Assembly: GCA_023391285.1 (NCBI GenBank)
Contig: JAEWBF010000034.1
Span: 1 to 64,000, forward strand
DNA length: 64,000 nt
Source of the DNA: Verrucomicrobiota bacterium
GTDB taxonomy: Bacteria; Verrucomicrobiota; Verrucomicrobiia; Opitutales; Opitutaceae
Direction of reading: 5' to 3'
The notes under the pieces: model-generated
The model's database searches: none
What the model was told of the DNA's origin: nothing
The model's input: the letters and a program-made list of their open reading frames with translations, nothing else
Part shown: one piece after another, positions 24,001-31,084 of the stretch
Layout: every line of letters begins with the position of its first letter
Numbering within the stretch: position 1 is the first letter of the stretch
Position numbers and translations under genes: made by a program

Positions 24001-26891
24001 GAAGCGCCGCGGAGGGTGAACCAAGCGTGCGAGGCGCCGGCGGGAGCGATGCCGAGGGCGAGGAGAGATTGGTCGGCGCGGGCTTCGGCGGGAAGGATGA
24101 GCGCGGAGGTCTCGGGGTTCAGGGCGAAAGAGGTCGAGCGGGGGTCGAAGGCGACGACGGAAAGGACCTCGCGGCGCGAATCGAGAAGGAGATCGCCGGG
24201 GCGGTCGCGGCGTTGGGAGTTGAAGAGACTGCGGCGATGCCACGGGCGATAGATCGTGGGCAAGATTTCTTGGTCGGTGAAGAAGCGGATGCGGAAGGCG
24301 CCGGGATGGGGAAGTTCGAAGGAGGTTTCGAGACGGCCGTCGGCGGACGGTAGTGGTTTTTCGGAGACGAGGGTTTCGAGATAGCCGGCGTGGACGAGGC
24401 GCCAGGTGTCGGGAACGCGTTGAGTGGCGCTGCCGGCGCGCTGCCATTCGGCGGCGAGGCGTTCGGGTGGAATGATGGCGCCGTGGTCGTCGATCCAGAC
24501 CTCGGTCCAGCGAAGTTCGAGGAGTTGCGCATGGCCGTCGAAACGGGCGGGGCGGTTTTGGCCGTCGCGGATGACGGCGGAGACGGAGATCGTTTCGCCT
24601 GTGCGGGCGAGGCGCGGTGCGGTCCAGCCGAGCGGGTCAAGGGTGAGGCCGGTTTCGCTGAGGGTGAGAGAGGTTTCGGCATTGGCGGAGGCGGCGCCGG
24701 TGGGGTTGACGGCGGCGTGGACGCGGAGGCGGATGTGATCGGGGAGGAAGGCGGGGAGCGTGAGGGTGAAATCGGCCTGGCCGGAGGCGTTGGTGGTGGC
24801 GTGGAGCGGGCGGGCGGCGAGGGCGCGGATCCACTCGGCGAAGGTTTCGTCGGTGTGGGGAAAGAAGTCGTCGACGGAAAACTGGCAGGTGACGGGGGCT
24901 TGGGTGAGCGGTCCGCCGGAGAAATAGGAGGCTTCGACGCGAACGGTGATTTCGCGGCCGGGGCGGAGCGTGTCGGGATCGCTGAGGAGGGAAACGTTCG
25001 CGAGAACGGCGGGCGGGACGAAACGGTCGACTTGGAAGAGGGAGGTGGAGGAATGGGGGCGGTCGGGTGAGGCGTTTTCGAAGAAGAGGTCGATGCGGGC
25101 CTGGCCGGGACGGATGTCGGCCGGGAGGGTGATCTCGCCGTGAGCGGTGCCGTGTGCGCCGAGAGTGAGCGGCGTGGAGTCGACGAGGGTGGTGTCGTCG
25201 AGCATCACGCGGTAGCGGAGGGGCGGAAGGTTGGCGGGAATGACAAAGCGATCGTCGCGACGTTCGCGGGCGACGAGACGCCAGTGGGCGGTTTCGCCGG
25301 GGCGGTAGAGGGGGCGATCGGTGACGATGTCGACGAAGAGGGTTTCGGAGCGGTCTTGATAGAGGCCGTAGTAAGGGAACCACAGCGGTTGGTCGCCGAC
25401 GAAGGCGAGGGTGCCGTTGGAGGAGGCGTCGAGTTGGGGGAGGAGCGCGGAGCCGGAGGCGTCGGTGGTGGTTTGTGTGCGAGCTACGGGTTGGTCGCGG
25501 AGGCGGGTAAAAAGCTGGACGTGGGCGTTGGCGGCGGGTGAGCCGTCGGCGGTGTGGAAGGCGAAGAGTTGGCTGGAGGTGGTGCTGGAGAGTTGGGCGA
25601 GGCCCCGGAGCGAGGAAACGAGGAAGCGACCCTGCCAGAAAGTGGGTTCGCCGGAGTGAGGGGAGCGGCCTTCGAGGGTGAGGAGGTAAGTGCCGGGGCC
25701 GAGGGACGGGAGTGCTTCGACGATTTGGGAGTTCCAGGTGAGGTTGGAGGCGTTGCCGAGAGGGATGGACCAGTCGCGGAGGCGTTCGGCAGGGGCGGGG
25801 CGAACGATGTCGCGGGAGTGGCGCGGGCCGGGGTTGTCGGGGAGATTCAGCGAAATCCAATCTTCGGGCGAGAGGCGGTCGACGGTGGCATGGAGAGAGT
25901 CGAGGCCGGCGGCGCCGAAGCTGAAGCGGGCGGGAGTGTCGGGAGTGATGAGGGTGGGGAATTGAACGAGGAGGGTGGAGGCGGAGAGGACGTCGTGGAG
26001 CGAGCGGAGCTCGGTGCTGAGCCGGTGAACAAAGGCGGCGGGTTGGGAGGGAAGTTGATCGCGGGCGGTGTCGATTTCGGCGAGAAGCGCGGGGATGTTG
26101 GCCGGAGTGTCGGGAGCGGCGTCGGGTGCCCAGCGGGAATGGATGCGCCAAAGGAGAGCTTCGGCGCGGATGAAGGGGGCCCAGTCGGTGTTGGCGGAGG
26201 AGTCGAGTGCAGCGGACCAGAGGGAGGCGTGTTCGCGGAAGTCGGGCTGGTGGGTGGAAGTGATCGTGGAGGAGAAGGTGCGGGCGAGTTGCCAAGCGGC
26301 CCACGCGCGATCGGGAGCGTTGGCGGCGATGCGCGCGGCGTGGGAGAGATGGGTGCGGAAAGAAGAGAATTCGGCGTGATGCGTGGGAGAGGAATCGGTG
26401 AGGGAGTTTTGGAGGAAGTCGATGTAGCGGCGGGCGGCTTCGGGGGAGGGCGGTTGCGCGGCGAGGTGGTCGGCGATGGTGGCGCGGAGTTTCCAGGATT
26501 CGCCGAGGCCGAGTTGGGCGGCGAAATCGGCGCGGCTGGTGAGGATGGCGATCCAGAGATTGTCGCGGGCGCGGATGGAGTTGTCGTAGGGCGCGACGAG
26601 GGTGTCGAAACGGGCGAGAAGGTGGTCGGACCAATCGGGGCCGCGTTGCCAGCGGGTGGAGATTTCGGAGCGCCACGTGGCGTCGAGGATCCAGAGTTCG
26701 AGCCAGCGGCGGGCGTCGGGGTCGGATGCGGGGGCGAGTGCGAGCGCTTCGGTGAAGCGATCTTTTGCGCGTTCCCAGGAATCTTCGGCGGCGAGGGAGT
26801 GAGCTTCGGCGAGAAGGGATGAGTAGTGGGGCGTGTCGGCGGGTTGGGCGGCGAGGACGAGAGGGAGGAGGGCGAGAAGGAGGACGCGCAT
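21087..26891 (-). CDS. Giant bacterial alpha-2-macroglobulin (thioester protease trap) with TonB-box-like bait insert
   Basis: The 1934-residue protein has a signal peptide (MRVLLLALLPLVLAAQ). A helical N-terminal region (about 20-400) is followed by macroglobulin domains with typical signatures (YRPGETAHWRLVARERRDD, ASYFSGGPLT, LAVADDAVLSLIASD). Next comes the A2M domain (STAFWSPSVVTDARGEARVS and FPDNLTRWRIDAHATG). The thioester motif GCVEQT is at about residue 1410, and a terpenoid-cyclase-like complement domain follows. Between the last macroglobulin domain and the A2M domain, at about 1120-1180, lies DDDVIILSPFAVNSAAEGGY then TLAGSR, resembling the N-terminus of Opitutaceae TonB-dependent receptors. 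The family traps proteases in the periplasm. Its TAG stop is in a dispersed hairpin flank. No penicillin-binding-protein partner gene is adjacent. Confidence 0.93.
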   Translation of the reverse strand: MRVLLLALLPLVLAAQPADTPHYSSLLAEAHSLAAEDSWERAKDRFTEALALAPASDPDARRWLELWILDATWRSEISTRWQRGPDWSDHLLARFDTLVAPYDNSIRARDNLWIAILTSRADFAAQLGLGESWKLRATIADHLAAQPPSPEAARRYIDFLQNSLTDSSPTHHAEFSSFRTHLSHAARIAANAPDRAWAAWQLARTFSSTITSTHQPDFREHASLWSAALDSSANTDWAPFIRAEALLWRIHSRWAPDAAPDTPANIPALLAEIDTARDQLPSQPAAFVHRLSTELRSLHDVLSASTLLVQFPTLITPDTPARFSFGAAGLDSLHATVDRLSPEDWISLNLPDNPGPRHSRDIVRPAPAERLRDWSIPLGNASNLTWNSQIVEALPSLGPGTYLLTLEGRSPHSGEPTFWQGRFLVSSLRGLAQLSSTTSSQLFAFHTADGSPAANAHVQLFTRLRDQPVARTQTTTDASGSALLPQLDASSNGTLAFVGDQPLWFPYYGLYQDRSETLFVDIVTDRPLYRPGETAHWRLVARERRDDRFVIPANLPPLRYRVMLDDTTLVDSTPLTLGAHGTAHGEITLPADIRPGQARIDLFFENASPDRPHSSTSLFQVDRFVPPAVLANVSLLSDPDTLRPGREITVRVEASYFSGGPLTQAPVTCQFSVDDFFPHTDETFAEWIRALAARPLHATTNASGQADFTLTLPAFLPDHIRLRVHAAVNPTGAASANAETSLTLSETGLTLDPLGWTAPRLARTGETISVSAVIRDGQNRPARFDGHAQLLELRWTEVWIDDHGAIIPPERLAAEWQRAGSATQRVPDTWRLVHAGYLETLVSEKPLPSADGRLETSFELPHPGAFRIRFFTDQEILPTIYRPWHRRSLFNSQRRDRPGDLLLDSRREVLSVVAFDPRSTSFALNPETSALILPAEARADQSLLALGIAPAGASHAWFTLRGASQLVSEAAALNDRISVHTFKNLPPLFGSATVEFHHTAAAANQSSITTSIPVSTTTHLLQTSVTATPDEQRPGQPAQLLVTTQTPSGQPAANVELTLAVADDAVLSLIASDSAESAAIDSDLPDFLRASQIVSAQSRWSAGTTDVPTRFTDPRPGALLNPSGEIDDDVIILSPFAVNSAAEGGYRAAQTLAGSRSNSFLRDQASEIVGLESFKQSVEPPVEPPSLHLRTRFASTAFWSPSVVTDARGEARVSFDFPDNLTRWRIDAHATGSDGNTFGAAHTYAHTSLPFQARLNLPRFLIVGDTASPSATLVNRTDTPLSADATLALSGPLKPDTPLSPQSTTVAPNSESSTAWSLRATAPGTAQLTLTARAAAESDAMQLPLPILEDGLQQHTAAFARLASDAREISFTLALPSPLDPARTHVSVQLSPNHALTLLDALPYLIDFPYGCVEQTMSRFLPAVVVHQTLTDLGLDPAAVEQRMLARESAADRTRRERSAGLDSLDEVIRQSLARLDEAHQWHGYGWWPGASPDLWMTAYVSWGLSLAADAGIEIPDTLAEKTHRSLIHAFNSSTRFDDSAAFALAALARLENLSSFAQLPDLQSRFTAAFAERDRLSASGRAWLTLAAARFGTRDQTATLLRNLDNGVQRASAAGLGNTAFWGATRNYWRASEGAVESTAITLLALLTLDPKNPLVEPAAHWLALNRRSSHWSSTRDTALAILALNSFLVRHGNLDASGEVELLANQTPIRRIAFSPDTLLQTPTAIEVPTSSLRPGENTFTLRHTSGRNPVLATALASSWARGDSVQSAAHLIAASRTFERHKAEPTLIGELRLTPELLAPHGSARVTEQVTARITLTVPNELEYLMIEVPKPAGCEPLNPLSGWDARLVRLPTHENKTSTTADSGRPLYREEHDNRSVFFIDRIEAGTWELRFALRAVTPGDFRALPVTASAMYVPEITANSDSRRLVIER

Positions 26892-26995
26892 GGGAGAGGA
26901 AGTTGGGCGGAACGGATGAAGTGGGTTGGGCGGCGAAAGGCTCACACCGATGAGTTGGGGCGGGCTGCGTTTCGATAGGAGTGCGGGTAACGAGG

Positions 26996-27051
26996 CGAAA
27001 CGCTTACGCGTTCCGCTACGAAAGGACGAAACGCTTACGCGTTCCGCTACG
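26996..27051. repeat. Tandem pair of small hairpins with CCGCTACG flank; second copy holds the WYL stop codon
   Basis: The unit CGAAACGC-TTAC-GCGTT-CCGCTACGA occurs twice with a 31-base period (from 26996 and from 27027). Each has the 5-bp stem AACGC/GCGTT. In the second copy CTA at 27047-27049 is the TAG stop of the WYL-regulator gene on the minus strand. Confidence 0.75.
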
Positions 27052-28033
27052 AATACAGGTGGGTGAGAGCGGTGGCGGTTTGACGGAAGGTGGCGCGGAG
27101 TTCGGGTGGGGAGAGGACTTCGGCGTGGGCGCCCCAGCTGAGTATCCATTGCTCCACTTCGGTGAGGGCGCCGAGGTGGAGACGGAGTTCGAGGGCGCCT
27201 TTGGGAAGGTCGCGCATTTCCTGGGATTCGTGCCATTCGCGTTCGCGGATGCGTTCGGCGACGGCGGAGGAGAAGCGGATGACGACCTTGTAGTCGCCGG
27301 TGCCGCCGAGAACGCCGAGAGCGGTGGCGAAGAATTTTTCCGGAGAGAAATCCGCAGGGCGGGTGAAGTTCTTTTTCGTGGAGGCGACGTCGGAGATGCG
27401 CGGGAGGGCGAAGGTGCGGAGGGCGTCGCGCTCGAGATCGTGACCGATGAGATACCAGAGGTTTTCGCGGTTGGCGAGGTGGTAGGGGCGGACGCGGCGG
27501 GCGGATTTTTTCGTGTCTCCGGGTTTTCGATACGCGAATTCGACCTCGTGCTGGTGGAGGACGGCGGCGCTGAGGGTGTTGAAGACGGCGAGATCGGTTT
27601 TGCCGAGGCCGATATTCTTGAAGGAGACGGACTGGAGTTCGTCGGCGGGGGAAAACGAGATGCGATCGCGGAGCCCGCGGGAGAGTTTTTCGAAGGACGC
27701 TTCGAGCTGGCGGTGGAAAGGAGTGCCGCGGTATTGCTGCAGGGCGCGCTGGGCGACGAGAAGGGCAAGGAGTTCGCCTTCGGAGACGTTTACCGTGGGG
27801 AAGGCGGTGACGGGGTGGGTGTAGCGGTAGGCTTGGATTTGCGCGTCGAACTCGATGGGGAGTTCGAGTCGGTCGCGCATGAAGGCGATGTCGCGGACGA
27901 TGGTTTTGCGGGAGACTTCGAGGAGGCGAATGAGCTTGGTGCTGTTGACGAGGGAGCCGCGGCGGAGCTCGTCATGGATTTTGAGCATGCGCTCGAGGGG
28001 AGGGCGGGAGAGTTGAGCACGAGGAACGGGCAT
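27047..28033 (-). CDS. WYL-domain (YafY-type) transcriptional regulator
   Basis: The 328-residue protein starts with a helix-turn-helix region (about residues 13-60; LERMLKIHDELRRGSLVNST, then EVSRKTIVRDIAFMRD). The ligand-sensing WYL domain (about 135-250) includes RVRPYHLANRENLWYLIGHD. A C-terminal WCX-like extension follows (VVIRFSSAVAERIRE and VEQWILSWGAHAEVLSPPEL). WYL regulators often respond to nucleic-acid fragments or nucleotides and control DNA-damage or defence genes, but no defence system is adjacent. Neighbours are alpha-2-macroglobulin downstream on the same strand and a divergent unknown gene at 28132. The stop codon lies in a dispersed repeat. Confidence 0.93.
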   Translation of the reverse strand: MPVPRAQLSRPPLERMLKIHDELRRGSLVNSTKLIRLLEVSRKTIVRDIAFMRDRLELPIEFDAQIQAYRYTHPVTAFPTVNVSEGELLALLVAQRALQQYRGTPFHRQLEASFEKLSRGLRDRISFSPADELQSVSFKNIGLGKTDLAVFNTLSAAVLHQHEVEFAYRKPGDTKKSARRVRPYHLANRENLWYLIGHDLERDALRTFALPRISDVASTKKNFTRPADFSPEKFFATALGVLGGTGDYKVVIRFSSAVAERIREREWHESQEMRDLPKGALELRLHLGALTEVEQWILSWGAHAEVLSPPELRATFRQTATALTHLYS

Positions 28034-28089
28034 GGGGGTGTCGCCAGATAACTGATACGCGGAAAAGCGGAGGATGGATGTTTTTGTGG

Positions 28090-28110
28090 GTGGGACAGGG
28101 AATGTCCCAC
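28090..28110. repeat. Dispersed hairpin upstream of an unknown gene
   Basis: GTGGGACA (28090-28097) and TGTCCCAC (28103-28110) form a perfect 8-bp stem around GGGAA, followed by CTGGCGGGCTAAGG. It lies in the divergent gap between the WYL regulator and the gene at 28132 and could affect either promoter. Confidence 0.55.
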
Positions 28111-28131
28111 CTGGCGGGCTAAGGTGTCGGC

Positions 28132-28758
28132 ATGAAATCGCAACGCCGCCAGAAAAAATGCTTCGTTCCCCTCGCGCTGACGTGGTCGCACTGCGGCGCG
28201 CTTTACCGCGTCACGGCCTGGCCGGAGGCGCGTTTCGAGTGCTTGTATGGAGAGGATTGGATCGAGACGTCGCCGACGGAGGATGCATTGGCGTCGGCGG
28301 CGATGGAGTGCGACGCGCGGGCGTGGGCGGGGTATTTGGAATTTGTGCCGGCGGGGGTGCGCGAAGTGATCGAGCGGTTTGGCGTGGGACGGATGGAGGC
28401 GTTGCAGGTGGTGGCGCGTTGCCCGGAGTTGGTGAGCGAGGTGGCGGAGACGCCGGCGTTGTCGGCCTTTGTGGCGGCGCATGCGGCGCTACGAGGGACG
28501 GGCGGGGCGTGCTGGGCGGAGATCAATGCGGTGCACGAGCGCAACGGGCTTTTCGGCGTGCTGGAGTGGTTGGGGTTGCCGGCGTCGCGGCAGACGCTCG
28601 GGATTCTTCAGAGCATCGTGGAGCCGGATGTGCCGAAGCGGTTGTTGGAGCCGCTGCGGAACCTGTTGTGGGAGCCGACGGCGATTTTTGCGCTGCAGCG
28701 GATGCCGGCGATCACGGATCGCGATCTGGCGCGGGCGTGTCACGCGCTGGCGGCGTGA
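28132..28758 (+). CDS. Conserved-looking protein of unknown function
   Basis: The 208-residue soluble protein begins MKSQRRQKKCFVPLALTWSH. An N-terminal beta segment (ALYRVTAWPEARFECLYGED) precedes a mostly helical remainder (about residues 55-205) with VREVIERFGVGRMEALQVVA and RNLLWEPTAIFALQRMPA. It has six cysteines and no signal peptide or transmembrane helix. I do not recognise the family. It is divergent from the WYL regulator with about 100 bp between starts and may be regulated by it. Even codon use and a well-formed protein make it a likely real gene. Confidence 0.7.
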   Translation: MKSQRRQKKCFVPLALTWSHCGALYRVTAWPEARFECLYGEDWIETSPTEDALASAAMECDARAWAGYLEFVPAGVREVIERFGVGRMEALQVVARCPELVSEVAETPALSAFVAAHAALRGTGGACWAEINAVHERNGLFGVLEWLGLPASRQTLGILQSIVEPDVPKRLLEPLRNLLWEPTAIFALQRMPAITDRDLARACHALAA

Positions 28759-28764
28759 GAGGGA

Positions 28765-28789
28765 GTTGCGCGCGAGCGCGCAACCTACT
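28765..28789. repeat. Dispersed hairpin whose CCTAC flank holds the rhomboid-like gene stop codon
   Basis: GTTGCGCGC (28765-28773) and GCGCGCAAC (28776-28784) form a perfect 9-bp stem. The following CTACT contains CTA at 28785-28787, the TAG stop of the rhomboid-like gene on the minus strand. It lies between convergent genes and may act as a terminator for both. Confidence 0.72.
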
Positions 28790-29633
28790 CGGACGGGTCG
28801 CGGCGTTTGAGGGCGGCGCGGGCGGATTCGAGTTTGGCGCGCTCCTTGGCGGTGAGGCTGTCGATGCCGGAGGTCGCGATTTTATCGAGAAGCGCGTCGA
28901 TTTCGGCCATCGAACTTTGGGTCGCGGGTTTGGGTGCCGCGGCGGGTTTTGTTTTCGAGGGTTTGGGATCCGGCAGGACGCGCAGTTTCGGGTTGCGCGA
29001 AGGTAGATTGATCGAAGGGAGAACGAGACGGCCCTGGAAGTAGCGGATGTAGGCGTGCGCGAAGCCGGTGGTGGCCCAAAGCGTGAGAAGGCGGGTGAAG
29101 TCGTTGGCGGCGAGCGCCATCAGGGTGAAAATGCCGACGAGGACGATGGCGACCCACTTGGCGAGCAGGTTGAACAGCAGCATCGCGTCGGGGTAGAGCG
29201 TCGCGAACGCGACGAAGATGGCGAGCGAGCCGGTCTGGCCCGCGAAGGCGGTGGGGCGCCAGAGGCCGATCAGCGTGAGCACGAGCGGGGTGAGGAAATA
29301 GAGACAAACGTAGAGCTGGAGGAACGAGCGACGGCCGATGTGGCGTTCGACCTCGCGGCCGAACCACACGAGCATCGCCATATCGATGACGAAGCCGAGG
29401 CTGGGCTGGTTGAGGAGACCGTAGGTGGCGAGTCGCCAGATTTCCCCGCGCAGCACGCCCTCGCTGGTGAACATCATCCAGGTTTGGAAGCTCGTTGCGC
29501 GACCGAACATCAGAAGGGTCGTGATGAGCATGGACGCGGTGAGAACCGCGACGACGATGTGAGCGGCGTAGAGGGGGTATCCGCGAATCCACGTCACGGG
29601 CTGATTTTCGTCGGTGTCACCGTAGAGGCTCAT
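28785..29633 (-). CDS. Rhomboid-like integral membrane protein, possibly a pseudoprotease
   Basis: The 282-residue protein has about five or six transmembrane helices (residues about 22-220) with a rhomboid-like layout: GEIWRLATYGLLNQPSLGFV, a VWFGREVERHIGRRSFLQLY segment, then AGQTGSLAIFVAF. The catalytic GxSG of rhomboid proteases reads G-Q-T-G (residues 132-135), with Thr for Ser. After a Pro/Lys/Ala linker the C-terminus (about 245-280) has IDALLDKIATSGIDSLTAKE, an extension seen in rhomboid-like proteins of Bacteroidetes and Verrucomicrobia. Membrane localisation is certain; proteolysis is doubtful. The ATG at 29633 starts MSLYGDTDENQ; longer frames are shadow. Confidence 0.82.
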   Translation of the reverse strand: MSLYGDTDENQPVTWIRGYPLYAAHIVVAVLTASMLITTLLMFGRATSFQTWMMFTSEGVLRGEIWRLATYGLLNQPSLGFVIDMAMLVWFGREVERHIGRRSFLQLYVCLYFLTPLVLTLIGLWRPTAFAGQTGSLAIFVAFATLYPDAMLLFNLLAKWVAIVLVGIFTLMALAANDFTRLLTLWATTGFAHAYIRYFQGRLVLPSINLPSRNPKLRVLPDPKPSKTKPAAAPKPATQSSMAEIDALLDKIATSGIDSLTAKERAKLESARAALKRRDPSE

Positions 29634-29760
29634 GATAACTCCTGCGAAGCTGCCCAAGGGGCCGGTGAACCGCAAGAAGTGAGGCGGGAAATATGCCCGG
29701 GTGGTGAAGTTACTGCGGGCGCGGCGTTTAGTTTTTCGCGCAGCGTGCCGAAATGGGCCC

Positions 29761-30999
29761 ATGCACACGACCTTGGCTCCGGATCGCAGCGAGCACGACG
29801 AAGGGATCACGAAGCGATCCGTTCAGAGCACGAAGGTGCCGCTCTGGAGTGTGTCGCCTGGCAGCACGGATTATTACATCAACTCCGTTGCCGTGAGCGC
29901 GGATGGGAGTCGCACGATTGCGGGAACGTTTTTGCACACGTATGCGACGACGGGGCGGGAGCCAGCGAATGGCGCGTTGCCGCCAGGAGCGTCGGACACG
30001 GGATTGTTCGGCACGTATTGTTACGATGCGAAAGGGATGTTGCGGTGGAAGGATGAGTTCAACGGGTGGCAGGGCGTTTACTGGGTGGCGATTTCGGCGG
30101 ATGGCGCGTTTGCGGCGTCGGGCGGATGGTTTACGAACACGCCGACTTATCAGGGATTCGTGCGAGCCTACGATGCGGCGACCGGTGCGATGTTATTGAA
30201 CTACCCGACGTCAGCTCGCGTGAACCAAGTCGTGTTGTCGAGCGACGGCACGTGGCTGCTCGCGGCGACGACCACGCTGCTGCTGTTTCAGCGGGTGAAC
30301 GGGGTGTATCAGTTGACGGGAGAGTTTAATCCTGGAGGCGCGAGCAACACGGTAATTGCGGCCGACATGTCGGCGGACGGGCGGCAGATTGTGGGCGCGG
30401 ATTACAACGGGAGCTTGTATGTGCTGACGAACAACGGTGCGCAGTTGGCGCTGGGTCGGAGCTGGGTCTTGCCGATGAAGGGTTACAGCCATTGCGTGCG
30501 CATGACGCCGAGCGGCGCTTCGTTCGCGGCGGGCGGGGCGGGTGGATTCTTTTATTTGTTCGACGTGGGTAGCTTTCTGGCGGGTGGCGGGCCGGCGCTG
30601 CAGTATCAGGTGGCGAATGGCGGAAGCGTGTATGGCGTGGCGGTGGCAGACGACGGCAGTGCGGTGGCGGGAGTATCCAATTTAAATCCCGGCAGCGACG
30701 TAGGCGGGATGGTTTATTTGATCGAGCGACACGGCTGTCTCGCGGGACTGGCGTGGTCGTTTCAGACCGAACGGAATCCGAACTGCGTTTCGCTTAATCT
30801 CGGGAAAGGGATGCTCGCCGTGGCGGACGGGCATCCGGATGGACAGCCGGGAAATTTTTATCTGCTCGAAATGGCGACCGGAGCACTGCGGTGGAAATAC
30901 CCCACGGCGAACATGAGTTGGCCGATTCAGGTCGCGGCGAATGGGTCGGCCGTGGTGGGCGGGAGCGACGATTCGAAGGTGTATTATTTCACGCCGTAG
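29761..30999 (+). CDS. Beta-propeller (PQQ/WD40-like) protein without an evident signal peptide
   Basis: The 412-residue protein consists of six to eight beta-propeller blades with the recurring pattern 'AVSADGS', 'AISADGAFAASGG', 'VLSSDGTWLLAA', 'DMSADGRQIVGAD', 'RMTPSGASFAAGG', 'AVADDGSAVAGVS'. The last blade (ATGALRWKYPT, SKVYYFTP) resembles PQQ-binding-like propellers. Its N-terminus (MHTTLAPDRSEHDEGITKRS) is hydrophilic, so it is probably cytoplasmic, or else the true start is missed. No enzyme residue can be assigned; a protein-interaction scaffold is likely. It is divergent from the rhomboid-like gene. Confidence 0.8.
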   Translation: MHTTLAPDRSEHDEGITKRSVQSTKVPLWSVSPGSTDYYINSVAVSADGSRTIAGTFLHTYATTGREPANGALPPGASDTGLFGTYCYDAKGMLRWKDEFNGWQGVYWVAISADGAFAASGGWFTNTPTYQGFVRAYDAATGAMLLNYPTSARVNQVVLSSDGTWLLAATTTLLLFQRVNGVYQLTGEFNPGGASNTVIAADMSADGRQIVGADYNGSLYVLTNNGAQLALGRSWVLPMKGYSHCVRMTPSGASFAAGGAGGFFYLFDVGSFLAGGGPALQYQVANGGSVYGVAVADDGSAVAGVSNLNPGSDVGGMVYLIERHGCLAGLAWSFQTERNPNCVSLNLGKGMLAVADGHPDGQPGNFYLLEMATGALRWKYPTANMSWPIQVAANGSAVVGGSDDSKVYYFTP

Positions 31000-31084
31000 G
31001 CTCGAGCGGTCGGCGATCCTTCCTGTGGGGGAGGAGTGATTCGTGGGGTTGCGCTGAAGCGGTGGCGGTGGCACTCGTCAGCGC

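Noticed and set aside
26996..27051. CRISPR-like tandem repeat
   Set aside because: Only two units of about 26 bases with almost no spacer and no cas genes nearby; they are tandem copies of a dispersed hairpin.
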